12,500 bases of DNA from Actinidia chinensis (GCA_009663005.1 VIGQ01001208.1:55001-67500); one strand, 5' to 3'; shown: positions 1-8,568, counted from the stretch's first letter. A program made the numbers and translations. Notes: generated from the letters alone by a model not told the origin.

Positions 1-99
1 AAAATGGGAAGAATATAGATATATATAATATGAATGAAATGAAAGAATGGCAAGAATATGATACACATATGTAGAATTGAAAGAGGGGAAGAAACGTGT

Positions 100-203
100 C
101 TGATCACGAGATTTGTCACGATGACGACCAAGATGGAGCGGTGCCCGATTTTGACGCCATTTTCAATGAGAGTTCTGATGCGATCGTCCAACTTCTTCCT
201 CAT
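100..203 (-). CDS. First coding exon of an RNA cytidine acetyltransferase (NAT10/Kre33 family), frame-disrupted, gene continues off the left edge
   Basis: From the ATG at 203-201 the frame reads MRKKLDDRIRTLIENGVKIG, then HRSILVVI, ending at 120. I recognise this as the conserved N-terminus of plant NAT10/Kre33 proteins, which I recall as MRKK.DERIRTLIENGVK..HRS followed by a GDKSRDQ-type motif. NAT10 enzymes make N4-acetylcytidine in 18S rRNA and tRNA and act in the nucleolus; the full protein is about 1000 residues, so only the extreme N-terminus is here. The motif is present but one frame over: reading 117-100 gives DKSRDQ, and one G is missing at about 119/120. In the homologues as I recall them the next residues are IVNLH; here non-coding-looking sequence follows, so an exon end is likely, but the bases after the CAG (102-100) are AC rather than GT. 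The family call is firm. Whether this is a pseudogene, an assembly error or an allele is not. Confidence 0.8.
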
Positions 204-207
204 CTTA

Positions 208-228
208 TTACTCTCTCTCTCTCCACAT
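208..228 (-). other. Six-codon upstream ORF in the NAT10-like leader
   Basis: Minus-strand ATG at 228-226 opens MWRERE and stops with TAA at 210-208, four bases before the main ATG at 203. The codons are made from the GA microsatellite, so its frame and length would change with repeat number. It exists in the sequence; any effect on translation is inference. Confidence 0.4.
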
Positions 229-247
229 TAAACTACTGCCTCTGAAG

Positions 248-268
248 CTCTCTCTCTCTCTCTCTCTC
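248..268. repeat. (TC)n microsatellite
   Basis: About ten uninterrupted TC units. A shorter run lies at 211-223. Both fall in the presumed 5' leader of the NAT10-like gene, where they read as (GA)n in the transcript. Confidence 0.9.
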
Positions 269-446
269 ACTCTCCCAGAAAGAAGACATTGGGTGGTAAT
301 CAGTGGCTCTCGTTCAACAAGACATTGGAAAGTAAAATTTAATCAGATGAGAAGCAGGAAGCAAATACTTAAAAATATAATTTCCTTCAATCAAATCAAA
401 GAGGAAAAAAGAAAGATTGAAAGAAGATGTTGGAGAGACAGATTAC

Positions 447-742
447 CTGCAATTGATTGCGAAGTGTTTGTGTCTTGAGGGTGTTGAAGACAACCCACAC
501 ACAACCAATGCCTGATTTTCCAAACTGAACCATAATAATTGAATCTAAAACCTAACCCAGATATCTGAGATAGAGAAAGGCATGGAAACAGAGAGAAAGT
601 AGAAGAGATTGGAAAGATATATTGAATTAGTTGGGAATTGAATTGAAGGGATAAAATTTGAGAAAATGGATTACTGCAATTGCAGCGACAAAGCCCCCTT
701 CTTCTCTTTCTCCTGTTCATGATGGACTTGGGGAAGCAAGGC
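447..742 (-). other. Probable non-coding first exon (5' UTR) of the NAT10-like gene
   Basis: It lies 30 bases downstream of a TATA box (771-779, minus) and ends at a donor-like GCAG|GTAATC at 447/446. It starts with a GA-rich stretch (about 738-755), typical of plant leaders. An ATG at 720-718 opens a frame of about 91 codons before the donor (starting MNRRKRRRGLCRCNC). I recognise no domain in that frame, so I treat it as an upstream ORF or a chance frame. Both ends are inferred: the start from TATA spacing, the end from the donor. Confidence 0.45.
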
Positions 743-770
743 CACTCTCTCTCTCACTTCTCTTGTAGTT

Positions 771-824
771 CTTTATATATTCAAGGGATTGCCCCTTGGG
801 ATGAGGAAACCGACCGTTGATTGG
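771..824 (-). promoter_or_regulatory. TATA and CCAAT boxes of the NAT10-like promoter
   Basis: On the minus strand TATATAAAG reads at 779-771, with a CCAATCA at 824-818 about 40 bases upstream. Spacing and orientation fit a leftward promoter with transcription starting near 740. Calls rest on motif and context only. Confidence 0.5.
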
Positions 825-1017
825 AAATCCCAACGAAAAGATTTTGCTGCCTTTTATACTTAAAAATATTTGTTGCTAAATTCAAATAATATGACACTCT
901 GTCTCTCAATTGTGTTTGTAATCTGTAGATACTACATACAGGGATATCTATCAATCGGGACCGTTTGAAATTCCTAACCAACCAGATTTGTGCCTGCTTA
1001 GCAAGTAAACTACCTCT
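825..1017. other. Upstream intergenic DNA, nothing recognised
   Basis: AT-rich sequence with no credible reading frame or repeat. It may hold distal promoter elements of the leftward gene. Confidence 0.4.
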
Positions 1018-1140
1018 AGCCCCCTTTTTAAAGTATTAACCAATTCCAATTGACCCTTACTCTAAAACATTTTATCCTTAACCCTTCTAACTTTTGAGTA
1101 TTTTTATCAATTGAACCTTATCCTTAACTCCGTTCGAACA
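1018..1140. repeat. Diverged intergenic repeat with two caattga-type units
   Basis: Two related segments follow each other about 55-60 bases apart: one around 1047-1065 (ccaattgacccttactc) and one around 1108-1127 (tcaattgaaccttatcctt). Each is followed by similar ttatccttaac text. Such sequence is common in plant repeats. A caattg motif also occurs near 2500 in opposite orientation, so these could be remnants of one element's ends, but I could not establish a terminal inverted repeat. Confidence 0.35.
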
Positions 1141-1358
1141 ATGACACGGATAGGACCACGTCACTGAAAACAAGATCCAAACCCACCCCTTCTTCTACAG
1201 TAAACTAAAATCCAAAACCCAAAAAACCTTAAAAATTTCAGACCCAACCACTCCCCCAAAATCCAAATACAGCCCTCCCTTAGTCCACCTCTCCCCTGAC
1301 ACCGCATCCATCACGGAACCCCTCCCCTCCCACCCACGACACCGCAAAACCCCATCAC

Positions 1359-1381
1359 GAGAGAGCGAGAGAGAGAGGGGG
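1359..1381. repeat. GA-rich simple repeat
   Basis: Interrupted gagaga run followed by a run of G, immediately left of the GC-rich island. Confidence 0.8.
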
Positions 1382-1384
1382 GGT

Positions 1385-1735
1385 AACTCACAACAGTCAA
1401 AAGTCGTTATCCCAGCAGGCCGGAGTCGCCAGAATTGCCGCGCCGGAATCGGTCGACATAACCATGCTTCGATTCACTAGGACGTGTGGGCTGTGTCGGG
1501 GGAAAATATTACGGCTTTTTTTCGCCTGACCTTCCCGATTCCACAAGGATGCGATGTGCCCTGGCGTGCTTACGATTCTGTTTATAAAAGGGATCCAGAG
1601 CCCTAGCCGCTACTCGAAAACCATAAACGATCCGCGGCGTCTACAGGCCAGTGGGAGTAGAGGGGGTTGGGCAACTTCCGTCGAATGCTAGCGCCTGCTA
1701 AGGCCTCCTTGCGCCTCCCCCTGTTTATGGGCCAG
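1385..1735. other. GC- and CpG-rich island with no recognised gene
   Basis: Base composition changes sharply from the AT-rich surroundings, with many CpG dinucleotides (for example around 1420-1455 and 1626-1645). A textbook TATA box, TTTATAAAAG, lies at 1581-1590 on the plus strand and is followed by a ccctagccgc leader-like stretch. No frame of useful length or known domain follows. It could be a promoter fragment, a captured gene piece inside a transposon, or foreign sequence. Confidence 0.4.
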
Positions 1736-1754
1736 CGGGGTGGGTCTGAATATG

Positions 1755-1772
1755 CTCTCTCTCTCTCTCTCT
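1755..1772. repeat. (CT)9 microsatellite
   Basis: Nine uninterrupted CT units at the right edge of the GC-rich island. Confidence 0.9.
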
Positions 1773-1851
1773 AGGATGGGTTGTGGGGATGGGTTTGACT
1801 ATGGCGGATGGGAAAGAAAATGGCCCTGTTTCACGAGGTTTCGGAGGTTTT

Positions 1852-2220
1852 GGACCCTAAAATTTGTGAATTTTTTTGGGCTACAATTAAAAATGGACAA
1901 CTTAAAATGGCATATTTGGGTTTTTAATGTTTCAAAATAAAAAAATAAGTAATCCTAAAATTTTAAAAATTTTGACTATTTTTTGGGTTTTTAAAATAAA
2001 AATGAGTCTTAATTGGATGTTTTAAATATTTTAAAAGAAAAATAATAGCCCTAAACTTGAGAATTTTTAAAATTTTTGGAGGGCCCTAAAATAAGAATGA
2101 GTAACCTGGCCTTAAATTTGTAATTTTCAATGTTCCCCCCCCCCCAAATTAAAAATGGGGGGTAGCCTTAAAATTTAAGAATTTTTAAGTATTTGCGGCA
2201 TTAAATTAAATTTGGGGACC
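1852..2220. repeat. Decayed tandem repeat, unit about 55 bp
   Basis: A theme of (c)cctaaaattt, then gaatttttaaaattttt, then gg and aaaaatgagta recurs about six to seven times. The cctaaa-like anchors fall near 1855, 1952, 2049, 2109 and 2164; the aaaaatga/aataagta anchors near 1890, 1940, 2000, 2040, 2092 and 2150. Spacing varies from about 40 to 60 bases. An 11-base C run sits at 2135-2145. No coding sense was seen. Confidence 0.55.
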
Positions 2221-2558
2221 TAGGAGTCAGACCTGGTGCGGCTTGACCATAAGGACAGTATGGATGGAGGGGGTGTTCGTATGGCGGGTCTGTCGACGGT
2301 TGTAGAATGGGAGTTGTAGATTGTAGAATGGGAGATGAATAGAGAAGAGGAAGGGGAGGAGAGGGGTTCGGGGTTGGGGTTTTGAGTAGTCTTTTGTTTT
2401 TTGGGGTTCTAGTTTTGGGTTATCTTTTGGTTTGGGGCTTTTTATTTTTTGGGGTGCCGCATTGACAAATTTAGGATGGTTGTTAAAAGAAACTAGTCCA
2501 ATTGACACAAATTAAGAAAAAATATAAAAATATAAACCTATGGAGTCAAGCCAAATTA
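2221..2558. other. G/T-rich tract, no gene recognised
   Basis: On the plus strand 2340-2460 is dominated by ggggtt/ttttgg words. The open frame on the opposite strand (2508-2227) reads Lys/Pro/Gln-rich because of that composition and looks like no known protein. From about 2465 the sequence becomes AT-rich and leads into the LTR at 2559. Confidence 0.4.
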
Positions 2559-2821
2559 TGTTGCACAAATATTTTGATGAGAACAATTCTATCTTATTGC
2601 TCTATGTATTTAATTTAAATTGATACGTTGCAAAGAAACATTAGCACATATAAACTCTCAAGAACAAAAAGAACCGAAGAATCTTGAACTGCAAAACAAA
2701 CGAAAGCCTTTAAACATTGAAGATCTCAAGATCTGAATACCTTTAATGGGTATTCTTATAAAACTCGGTTGGTTATATCTTGAGCTCTTAAAATGACTTT
2801 AATATCCTTCATACATTTAAA

Positions 2822-2834
2822 AATATATAAAGGG
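2822..2834 (+). promoter_or_regulatory. TATA box of the LTR
   Basis: AATATATAAAGGG in plus orientation, 263 bases into the LTR and directly before the minisatellite. Transcription would start near the first repeat unit. Confidence 0.4.
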
Positions 2835-2844
2835 ATTTCAAACT

Positions 2845-3395
2845 TAGCTTTTTAAAAATGTACTAGTAATAATTATTGTCTTTGAAAATTTTGATTATAA
2901 TTTGAAAAAGGACTAGCAATAAGGTTGTGACTTTGAAAAAGTGATTGCAATTTGAAAAAAAGTAACTAGCAATAATTTATTACTTTGATGAAAAATTTAA
3001 TTGCAACTTTGAAAATGTGGTTAGCAATAATTTCTGACTTAGAAAACTTAATGCAACTTTGAAAAATTGGTTAGCAACAAATTTTGACTTAAAAGGTGAT
3101 TTGCATTTTAAAAATTGATAGTAACAATTTCTGGATTTTGAAAATTTAATTTACCAATTTTAAAAAATTGGTTAGCACAATTTCTGAATGTGATAAGTGG
3201 TTGCCAACTTTGAAAAATTGCTAGTAATAATTTCGATTTAAAATTTTAATTGCAACTTTAAAAAAATTGGTTAGTAACAATTCCAAATTGAAAAGTGTTT
3301 TGCAAACTTTAAAAAAATTGGCTTAGTAACAATTTTCTGACTGTGAAAATATGATTTCAATTTTAAAAATTGGCATTAGCAATTTTTAAATTCCC
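2845..3395 (+). repeat. Minisatellite of about 11 units of ~51 bp inside the LTR
   Basis: The core ttgcaactttgaaaaattgg, then ttagcaacaatttctgac, recurs in diverged form. The tagYaaYaa anchors lie near 2863, 2913, 2967, 3022, 3071, 3117, 3171, 3222, 3271, 3324 and 3375, giving steps of about 47-55 bases with most close to 50-53. Two variants, one with a ttttaattgcaa-type block and one with a gtggtttgcaa-type block, partly alternate. No spacers separate the units, so it is not a CRISPR array. Confidence 0.85.
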
Positions 3396-4014
3396 TCAAA
3401 CGGTTATATTCTTGTTAAAATAACCTATAATACATATTCTTAACTCTCATTTTATCAAGCAATCAATGTGAAAAAACAAACAAAACTTAAAACTCAAAGC
3501 ATTCTCATTTTCTTTTAGCTTTTCAATTTAATTCATTACAAGGAGTTCTAGGAGAGAGATTATTGTAAAGCTTCACCTTTCATATACTTCTCAAAAGAGA
3601 ATTGTATTGTGAGAGAAATCTCAATCCTTCCACAGCCATTATGTCAAGAGGGTTTTTTTTTTTTTGGGTGTGACCCTTGTGAGGTGTGAAAGATAAGTTT
3701 TCACTTTGTGAGAAGAGTGGTGTACTCTTGGTGTGTAAATGTTTGAACTCCACCTGTAAGGAGTTGTATTAGTGGATTGTGAAAATCTCAAGTGGTGTGC
3801 TTAGGGAGTGACGCAGGTCAGGTTAGACTAAAACCGAATAATCGCGAGTTTGAATATCTCTTTCCTATTCTTTCTTATGTGATCATATTTATATTATCTG
3901 CATCATACTGCCATTTTATATTATTCTAAAACTTTAATCAATATAAATTTTTTTATTAAAAAAAGTGTGTCATCAATCCTATTCGCTCCCCTCTAGGGTT
4001 GTTACTGGGTAACA

Positions 4015-5390
4015 AAAAATAAATTTGGAGTTTTGTTGTTCGATGTATTACTCATCAAAGCGTTATAACGTTTTTGTTATTTATTATAATTAAAATTATA
4101 AAGTTTTAATTTATTACTAAGTTAATCCCTGAGATTTTCTTTATAATATGTTCAAAAATTATTAGGTTAGGGAAGGGACGAAGTGAGAAAATATTTTGTT
4201 TAGTAGGGATCAAAGTCATTTATCTTTTTTAAAAATATTTTTTAGAGTCCTGTATTACGTAAATTATCTAAATACCCCTTTTACGCGTAAAGACTTACTA
4301 AGAATACAAACAAACGTAAATCAAGAAAAAAAGAGAGTGAAAATTCATGATCATTGCCACTATTAAATCAATTAAACTGTCTTTGTAGAAATAAAGGGCT
4401 ATAAACAAAAATTCAAAAAGACTGGTCCTATGAATTTTAAAATTATACTAGGACAATAAAAGAAAAAGAAAAAAGAACATCGCAAAAGGATTATTTTTTA
4501 TAGTTTTTCTTTTCAAAAAAATAGTCCGATAATTTATGGTCTCGTAAAAATACGCATAAACATACTCATCGCTTTCTTCTCAAAATTAACAATATGTTCC
4601 ATTTGGGTGTTGGTTTCAAATTATTTTCATAAAATAATTTTAAATATTAAATAGTTACATCTTTATCTTAAGATTTTTTACAGTGGTCAATAGTTTTCAG
4701 GAGTTTAAAACACAAATGAGACCTACAACTGATTAAATTTCAAATATTTTTCTACAATACTTTTCGTCATAAATTTATGTTTAAAATATTTCCTTACAAT
4801 AGTCATTTGTTTTTCATCTCTAATCAATTGTAGTAGCAATGGTTCAAAAATCTTTTTAAAGTCTTGTTTTTTACATGAAAATAAAAAATAATAAATGAAA
4901 AATTATCATTAACTAAGTTTTCTATTTCCGTTAAAAAGTAAAAAAAAATAGAAAAAACCCATAAAAGCAGTACAATAAACATACATAATCATTTGCTCCA
5001 TGTTATTCAATGGAGATATTTCCACCGTCGAACACGTTGTTGTATTGTGCAATCTGATGGATTGCTTGGGGTCGTTAAGTCGTGTAGTTATCATTTTGTT
5101 TTTGATGAGTTGCAAGGTGGCAGTAACTATGAATAGGTCTAGATGTCATGTCCCAAAAAAATAAAATAAAATAGGCAAACTTGAAAAAAAAAAAATCCTT
5201 GCACATAAAAGTCCCTTAAATGGCTAAATCTTTCGGCTTAATTTCTTATTTCTTTTATTTGATTTTTGTTTTTAGGGGTAGAAAAGACTACCTAGGTACG
5301 GTGTCATTATTTCTTATTTCTATGTTGGTGCGTGAAAGGGATACTGAATTGGGGTTAAAACACTTCGGTGGGACATTCACCTTCCTGTAA
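4015..5390. other. AT-rich intergenic DNA, no gene recognised
   Basis: Very AT-rich sequence with many short A and T runs and no credible coding frame. Phrases such as ttaatccctgagattttc (4121-4138) and gtcctgtattacgtaaatta (about 4247-4266) look like plant repeat DNA, but I could not find element ends. An A run lies at 5184-5195. Confidence 0.5.
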
Positions 5391-7680
5391 TACTATCCTG
5401 CTTGTATAACCAAAACCCTCGTCCTGCTTACACTTTGGAAAGTTTTCTTCCCCTTCTTGTTGTTAAACTTGTGTCACTAACTTTCAACATTTATCCTTCT
5501 CCTTATATTGCAGAGATTACAAAACCAGAAACCGAACTGATAATAACGGTTTCCAATCGCCACGTAGGTGGGCGAGGGAGTAATCCTGACATGTCCTTCT
5601 TTTGTGTGTCAGTAACATGGGTTGTATGAACTTCTCTAATTGACCACTGTGCCTTCATTGAAACTGGTGTCACATTTTCAGGTTAATTTTTCTCAAACGA
5701 CGAAGTTAATGTAAATTTCCGGTCATCCTCCGAGTGGAAATCCTAAATCCTGGATCCATATCCGCATAGAATCAGATTAATTTTCCTTACTACGTGAGCT
5801 GTTGTCCGTCTATTTTGTTCCGGTCATTTTCTTAGTGAAATCGGAGCCATCACACGACCTCTGTTTGATCTCAGTTCTTTGCGTCCTTTCTAGCGGCAAC
5901 AACAGCGACCCTTTTTCAAATGGAAAACTCAGGTCTCGTCGTATTTTTAAATCAGTTTTCCCAGAATACATTTTGAAACCGAAAAGCACGCAGAGTCCGG
6001 TTTGCAAAATAATATCACAAAACTAGTGTTGGAATAACGGCCAGCCAAACAAAGTGGAAAACAGGCAGCTAAATCAGTTTCCAGTTTGTTCCTGAATCAC
6101 ACCTTGTGGGCACTAGTTTTTTATGCTATTCAACAATGCTCAGGTCGTTTGACCAACCCCAACACCATCGTGTGTCCTGTCTCACATACATCCGCACATC
6201 AAAGACTCGAAAAGACCACCCACTCCATACAACAAACCAATCCCACCCAATCAAAACGTATATAAAACAGAATAAAAATATGTCCTTAACATCAAGACGC
6301 GATTGCGTGCCGCCAAAAGTTTTGCCCATAAGTTCCATTGTGGGGGCAACAGTGAAGACCTGTAAGTGTGACCCCAGTCTACTGTGGGGACTTTTCAAAT
6401 GCAGGAGCTGCCTTTCAACGGTGGTTACACCAGTTTTGCCCCCCATTTTTCTGCCCAGGGGAGCCACCCTGTTCTTGAACCTTATCGTTCACCTCCCGCA
6501 CGTCTCCGCCGTCCCCCGGCAACGTTGCGATCAGCACTGACATGAAATAATGCAGAACCGTCACTGTGAATCGAATTCCCCTTCCTTCTACAGTAAAATC
6601 CGCCCAACAAATCACGAAATGTAAAAGAAAAAAGAAAAAGAAAAAGAAAAATTATACGAGAAATAAGAAATATGTTCTTTTCAATTCCAAAATTGACAGC
6701 TCCTTGTCGGAACAATGTCCCTAGACATTTAATTCAACAAAATCTTCAAACGAAAAGATGCACCGACCTTCAGACAAGCCTAGCAGCTAGACACGCCACA
6801 AAGAAATTATAATGCCAGACCCACGAAGCTAGCAACTAGCCGGAAGAAAGGACCATCACCACATAAACCCAACACAAGCAAGAAATGATCATCAAAAATT
6901 TCTGTCTACACAACCAAATCTAGTAGGAGCTCAAAACCTTTGCTTACCTGTGTGAAGCCTCCTGGTAAAGCCGGGGTTATTTGGTGCTCTTAGAGCCATT
7001 CTCTACACAGGGTACAACGTATGCCCACCACAAAAATCTCAGAACTATAAAGCAGACCTGAATTTCACTTTTAAAAAAAAAAGGGGTAAAAACACGGGCA
7101 CAGCTGGCTAATGTTTCAATGTTGACAGTACTACCATCAGATTTTACACAACAATGAACAAAGAGTATAACAAGGAATTGACCCAACCCAAACCTGTTAA
7201 CTCCATCATGTTTTTTTACCACAAACCTCTTTCAATCCCCATGTTTCGGTGGTTCCGAAACCATTGGAATGCTCATATTGATTGCATAGCATTAGTCTCT
7301 CTCTTAGTGGAGTTCAAGTCCACATAATGAATTCATGATGCGAATTGAGTGGTGTTTGAAGGTTGCTTAAGACTTCTGGGGCGGACGGATTCGTGAGTCC
7401 AGACCTCCTGACCCACAAACACGATTTTTTTCCACCGGATGAACTATCAAAACACAGTTCCGGGACATACAACTGCTCAACGCAGTACAATAGGATTTTG
7501 ATGTTGCGAGTTTTAAGTAACGATTGCACTAACATTGTTGATCGTCTACTGCTCAACTAAGAAATGCTAAGCTATCCATATGATGATTACAACCAAGCCC
7601 CCGCATTTTTGGCTATGGAAGGTGCTACCTGGGGTTACTCACAAGTCAACATTACATCTACCCAAAGTCATGTAGTAGTA
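5391..7680. other. Balanced-composition region without a recognisable gene
   Basis: GC content is higher and less repetitive than on either side, so this could be old gene or intron sequence. Short frames exist on both strands (about 65-145 codons), but none resembles a known domain. Isolated signals include a plus-strand TATA-like gtatataaaac near 6259, a minus-strand donor-like CACAG|GTAAGC near 6949, a (GAAAAA)n run at 6628-6650, and a small hairpin gtttcgg/ccgaaac near 7243-7261. If the minus-strand gene at 7684-8215 is real, this could be its intron or 3' region. Confidence 0.4.
6628..6650. repeat. (GAAAAA)n simple repeat
   Basis: About four purine-only gaaaaa-type units in a row. Confidence 0.8.
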
Positions 7681-7683
7681 ATA

Positions 7684-7947
7684 TTACCATAAGACGCTAA
7701 TTGTTGTCTTCTTCTCGCAAGAATTTGCAGTGATTCTCTGTTTCTTCAGCCATGGTGGTGTGGATTCACCTAAAGCACCCCTCCCCTCTGCTGATGACAG
7801 GGCCAGATCATAATGTGTGGGAAATATGCAGAGTATGGAGTCATAACTGAGGCTGGAACTCAGCGACCCACCACCGGGAACTACAAGTGCGAGCGCAGAC
7901 AGCCAAACAAGCAAGATAATTTTCGTTCTTGACATCAGTTGACAGAA
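7684..7947 (-). CDS. Hypothetical small secreted protein or signal-peptide exon
   Basis: From the ATG at 7935-7933 the frame runs 83 codons to a TAA at 7686-7684. Residues 1-20 are MSRTKIILLVWLSALALVVP: a basic start and a hydrophobic core, as in a signal peptide, with possible cleavage near GGGS or SLS. The rest contains two cysteines, a GRGALGE stretch and a Lys-rich C-terminus; I recognise no family. The ATG lies 12 bases after a strong acceptor-like CTTTTTTAG (7956-7948), so I start the exon at 7947. The ATG|GTAATA at 7687 could be a donor, so the protein may continue in further exons that I could not find. Confidence that a real gene is here is modest. Confidence 0.35.
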   Translation of the reverse strand, partial: FCQLMSRTKIILLVWLSALALVVPGGGSLSSSLSYDSILCIFPTHYDLALSSAEGRGALGESTPPWLKKQRITANSCEKKTTISVLW

Positions 7948-8119
7948 CTAAAAAAGCCAGACCAAAACGTATAGGCATACGGACACGTGGATCCAATTCT
8001 AAAAAAATAAAATATTTGATTTCTCATATATTTTAATTTGAACGTGTCTAAGAAAAGTACTATCAAAAATAACCACTATAAGTGTATAGAAATAATAAGA
8101 AACTATAAAAAAGACCAAC
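7948..8119 (-). other. Putative 172-nt leader intron
   Basis: On the minus strand it begins with a donor-like GAG|GTTGGTC at 8120/8119 and ends with a T-rich acceptor CTTTTTTAG at 7948. It is strongly AU-rich, as plant introns are. It contains a CACGTG G-box core at 7984-7989, which could instead be a promoter element if transcription starts closer to the ATG. Confidence 0.4.
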
Positions 8120-8215
8120 CTCAAGACAAGGGACATAGTAGCACTAGCTAGGTAGATAGGAGTAAAGAAGAGCTTTTTCGGGGAGAAAGAGACACTCCAA
8201 TCCAAACGTCCTTAA
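8120..8215 (-). other. Putative leader exon with a 9-codon upstream ORF
   Basis: Pyrimidine-rich leader-like sequence upstream of the donor at 8120. An ATG at 8136-8134, joined across the proposed intron, reads MSLVLSSVN and stops at a TGA whose A is the first base of the main ATG (TGATG). This depends on the splice prediction. The left-hand transcript start is unknown. Confidence 0.3.
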
Positions 8216-8568
8216 AATGTATTCGGAATGAGTCACACTTTTCTAAGGCAGGTCCTTTATGTTCTCACGTGTCCCGTATACAATAGAGCAATAAAAAAAA
8301 TAGGGCATGTCATGTGGCTGTCCCAATTCGTTCTAGGCCATGTTCGACGCGTCCCATGTCCCCACATGCGGGATACGTTTAGGATCCACCAACGAAGAGG
8401 CCCAGCCCAATTGAAGAAGCCCAGTAGCCAAAGGCGCCATATGAAGCCCTGCCCATGAGTCTAGCCCACTATTGGCCCAAGATGAAAGAAAACCCAGTTT
8501 TCCCCTAGTCAAGAATGAATCGCCTCTGTCAAGATGAAGGCAGCCGAAAGTTGAGAAAAAGAAGAGAC

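Larger units (their letters stand above)
204..446 (-). other. Probable 5' leader intron plus GA-rich leader of the NAT10-like gene
   Basis: On the minus strand, GCAG|GTAATC at 450-443 is a good 5' splice donor, which would start an intron at 446. The following sequence is pyrimidine- and AT-rich. Several AGs could be the acceptor (for example near 320 or 290) and I cannot choose between them. The last part before the start codon is a (GA)n-rich leader, (TC)n on the plus strand at 248-268 and 211-223. No coding potential is recognised. Confidence 0.45.
2559..4014 (+). mobile_element. Probable solo LTR of a Ty1/copia-type retrotransposon (SIRE-like)
   Basis: The segment starts TGTTGCAC and ends GGGTAACA, an 8-base inverted pair with 6 matches and the TG..CA ends of plant LTRs. 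A TATA box (aatatataaaggg) lies near 2822-2834. The 3' part has text typical of copia LTR U5 regions: cttagggagtgacgcaggtc near 3800, a pyrimidine-rich stretch, then tattcgctcccctctagggt just before the end. No primer-binding site follows and no polypurine tract precedes it, so a solo LTR is most likely. Flanking five bases (aatta/aaaaa) are not a clean target duplication. The right end is fairly sure; the left end is less so. The SIRE assignment rests on resemblance from memory. Confidence 0.55.

Noticed and set aside
391..720. Minus-strand open frame of 109 codons
   Set aside because: It crosses a good donor site at 447/446, has no recognised domain, and lies between the TATA box and the NAT10 start; treated as leader sequence with a possible uORF.
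1619..1631. aaccataaacgat, a word also found in 18S rRNA
   Set aside because: Flanking bases do not continue the rRNA match; a 13-base chance match is plausible.
1852..2220. ccctaaa words suggesting interstitial telomere repeat
   Set aside because: The words occur once per ~55-bp unit and are not in tandem heptamers.
2227..2508. Minus-strand Lys/Pro/Gln-rich open frame of 93 codons
   Set aside because: Its composition simply mirrors the G/T-rich plus strand; no start context, domain or splice support.
2845..3395. Regular repeats resembling a CRISPR array
   Set aside because: Units are contiguous and diverged with no unique spacers, and the context is plant-like; it is a minisatellite.
5402..5629. 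Plus-strand open frame of 75 codons
   Set aside because: No recognised family, no supporting promoter or splice pattern.
6106..6540. Overlapping open frames on both strands (144 codons plus strand, 113 codons minus strand at 6126-6467)
   Set aside because: Neither resembles a known protein; mutual overlap and lack of consistent splice sites suggest chance frames in a less AT-rich stretch.
6977..7222. Minus-strand open frame of 81 codons with hydrophobic stretches
   Set aside because: Includes a poly-T-derived Phe run and no recognisable domain; no reason to prefer it as a gene.
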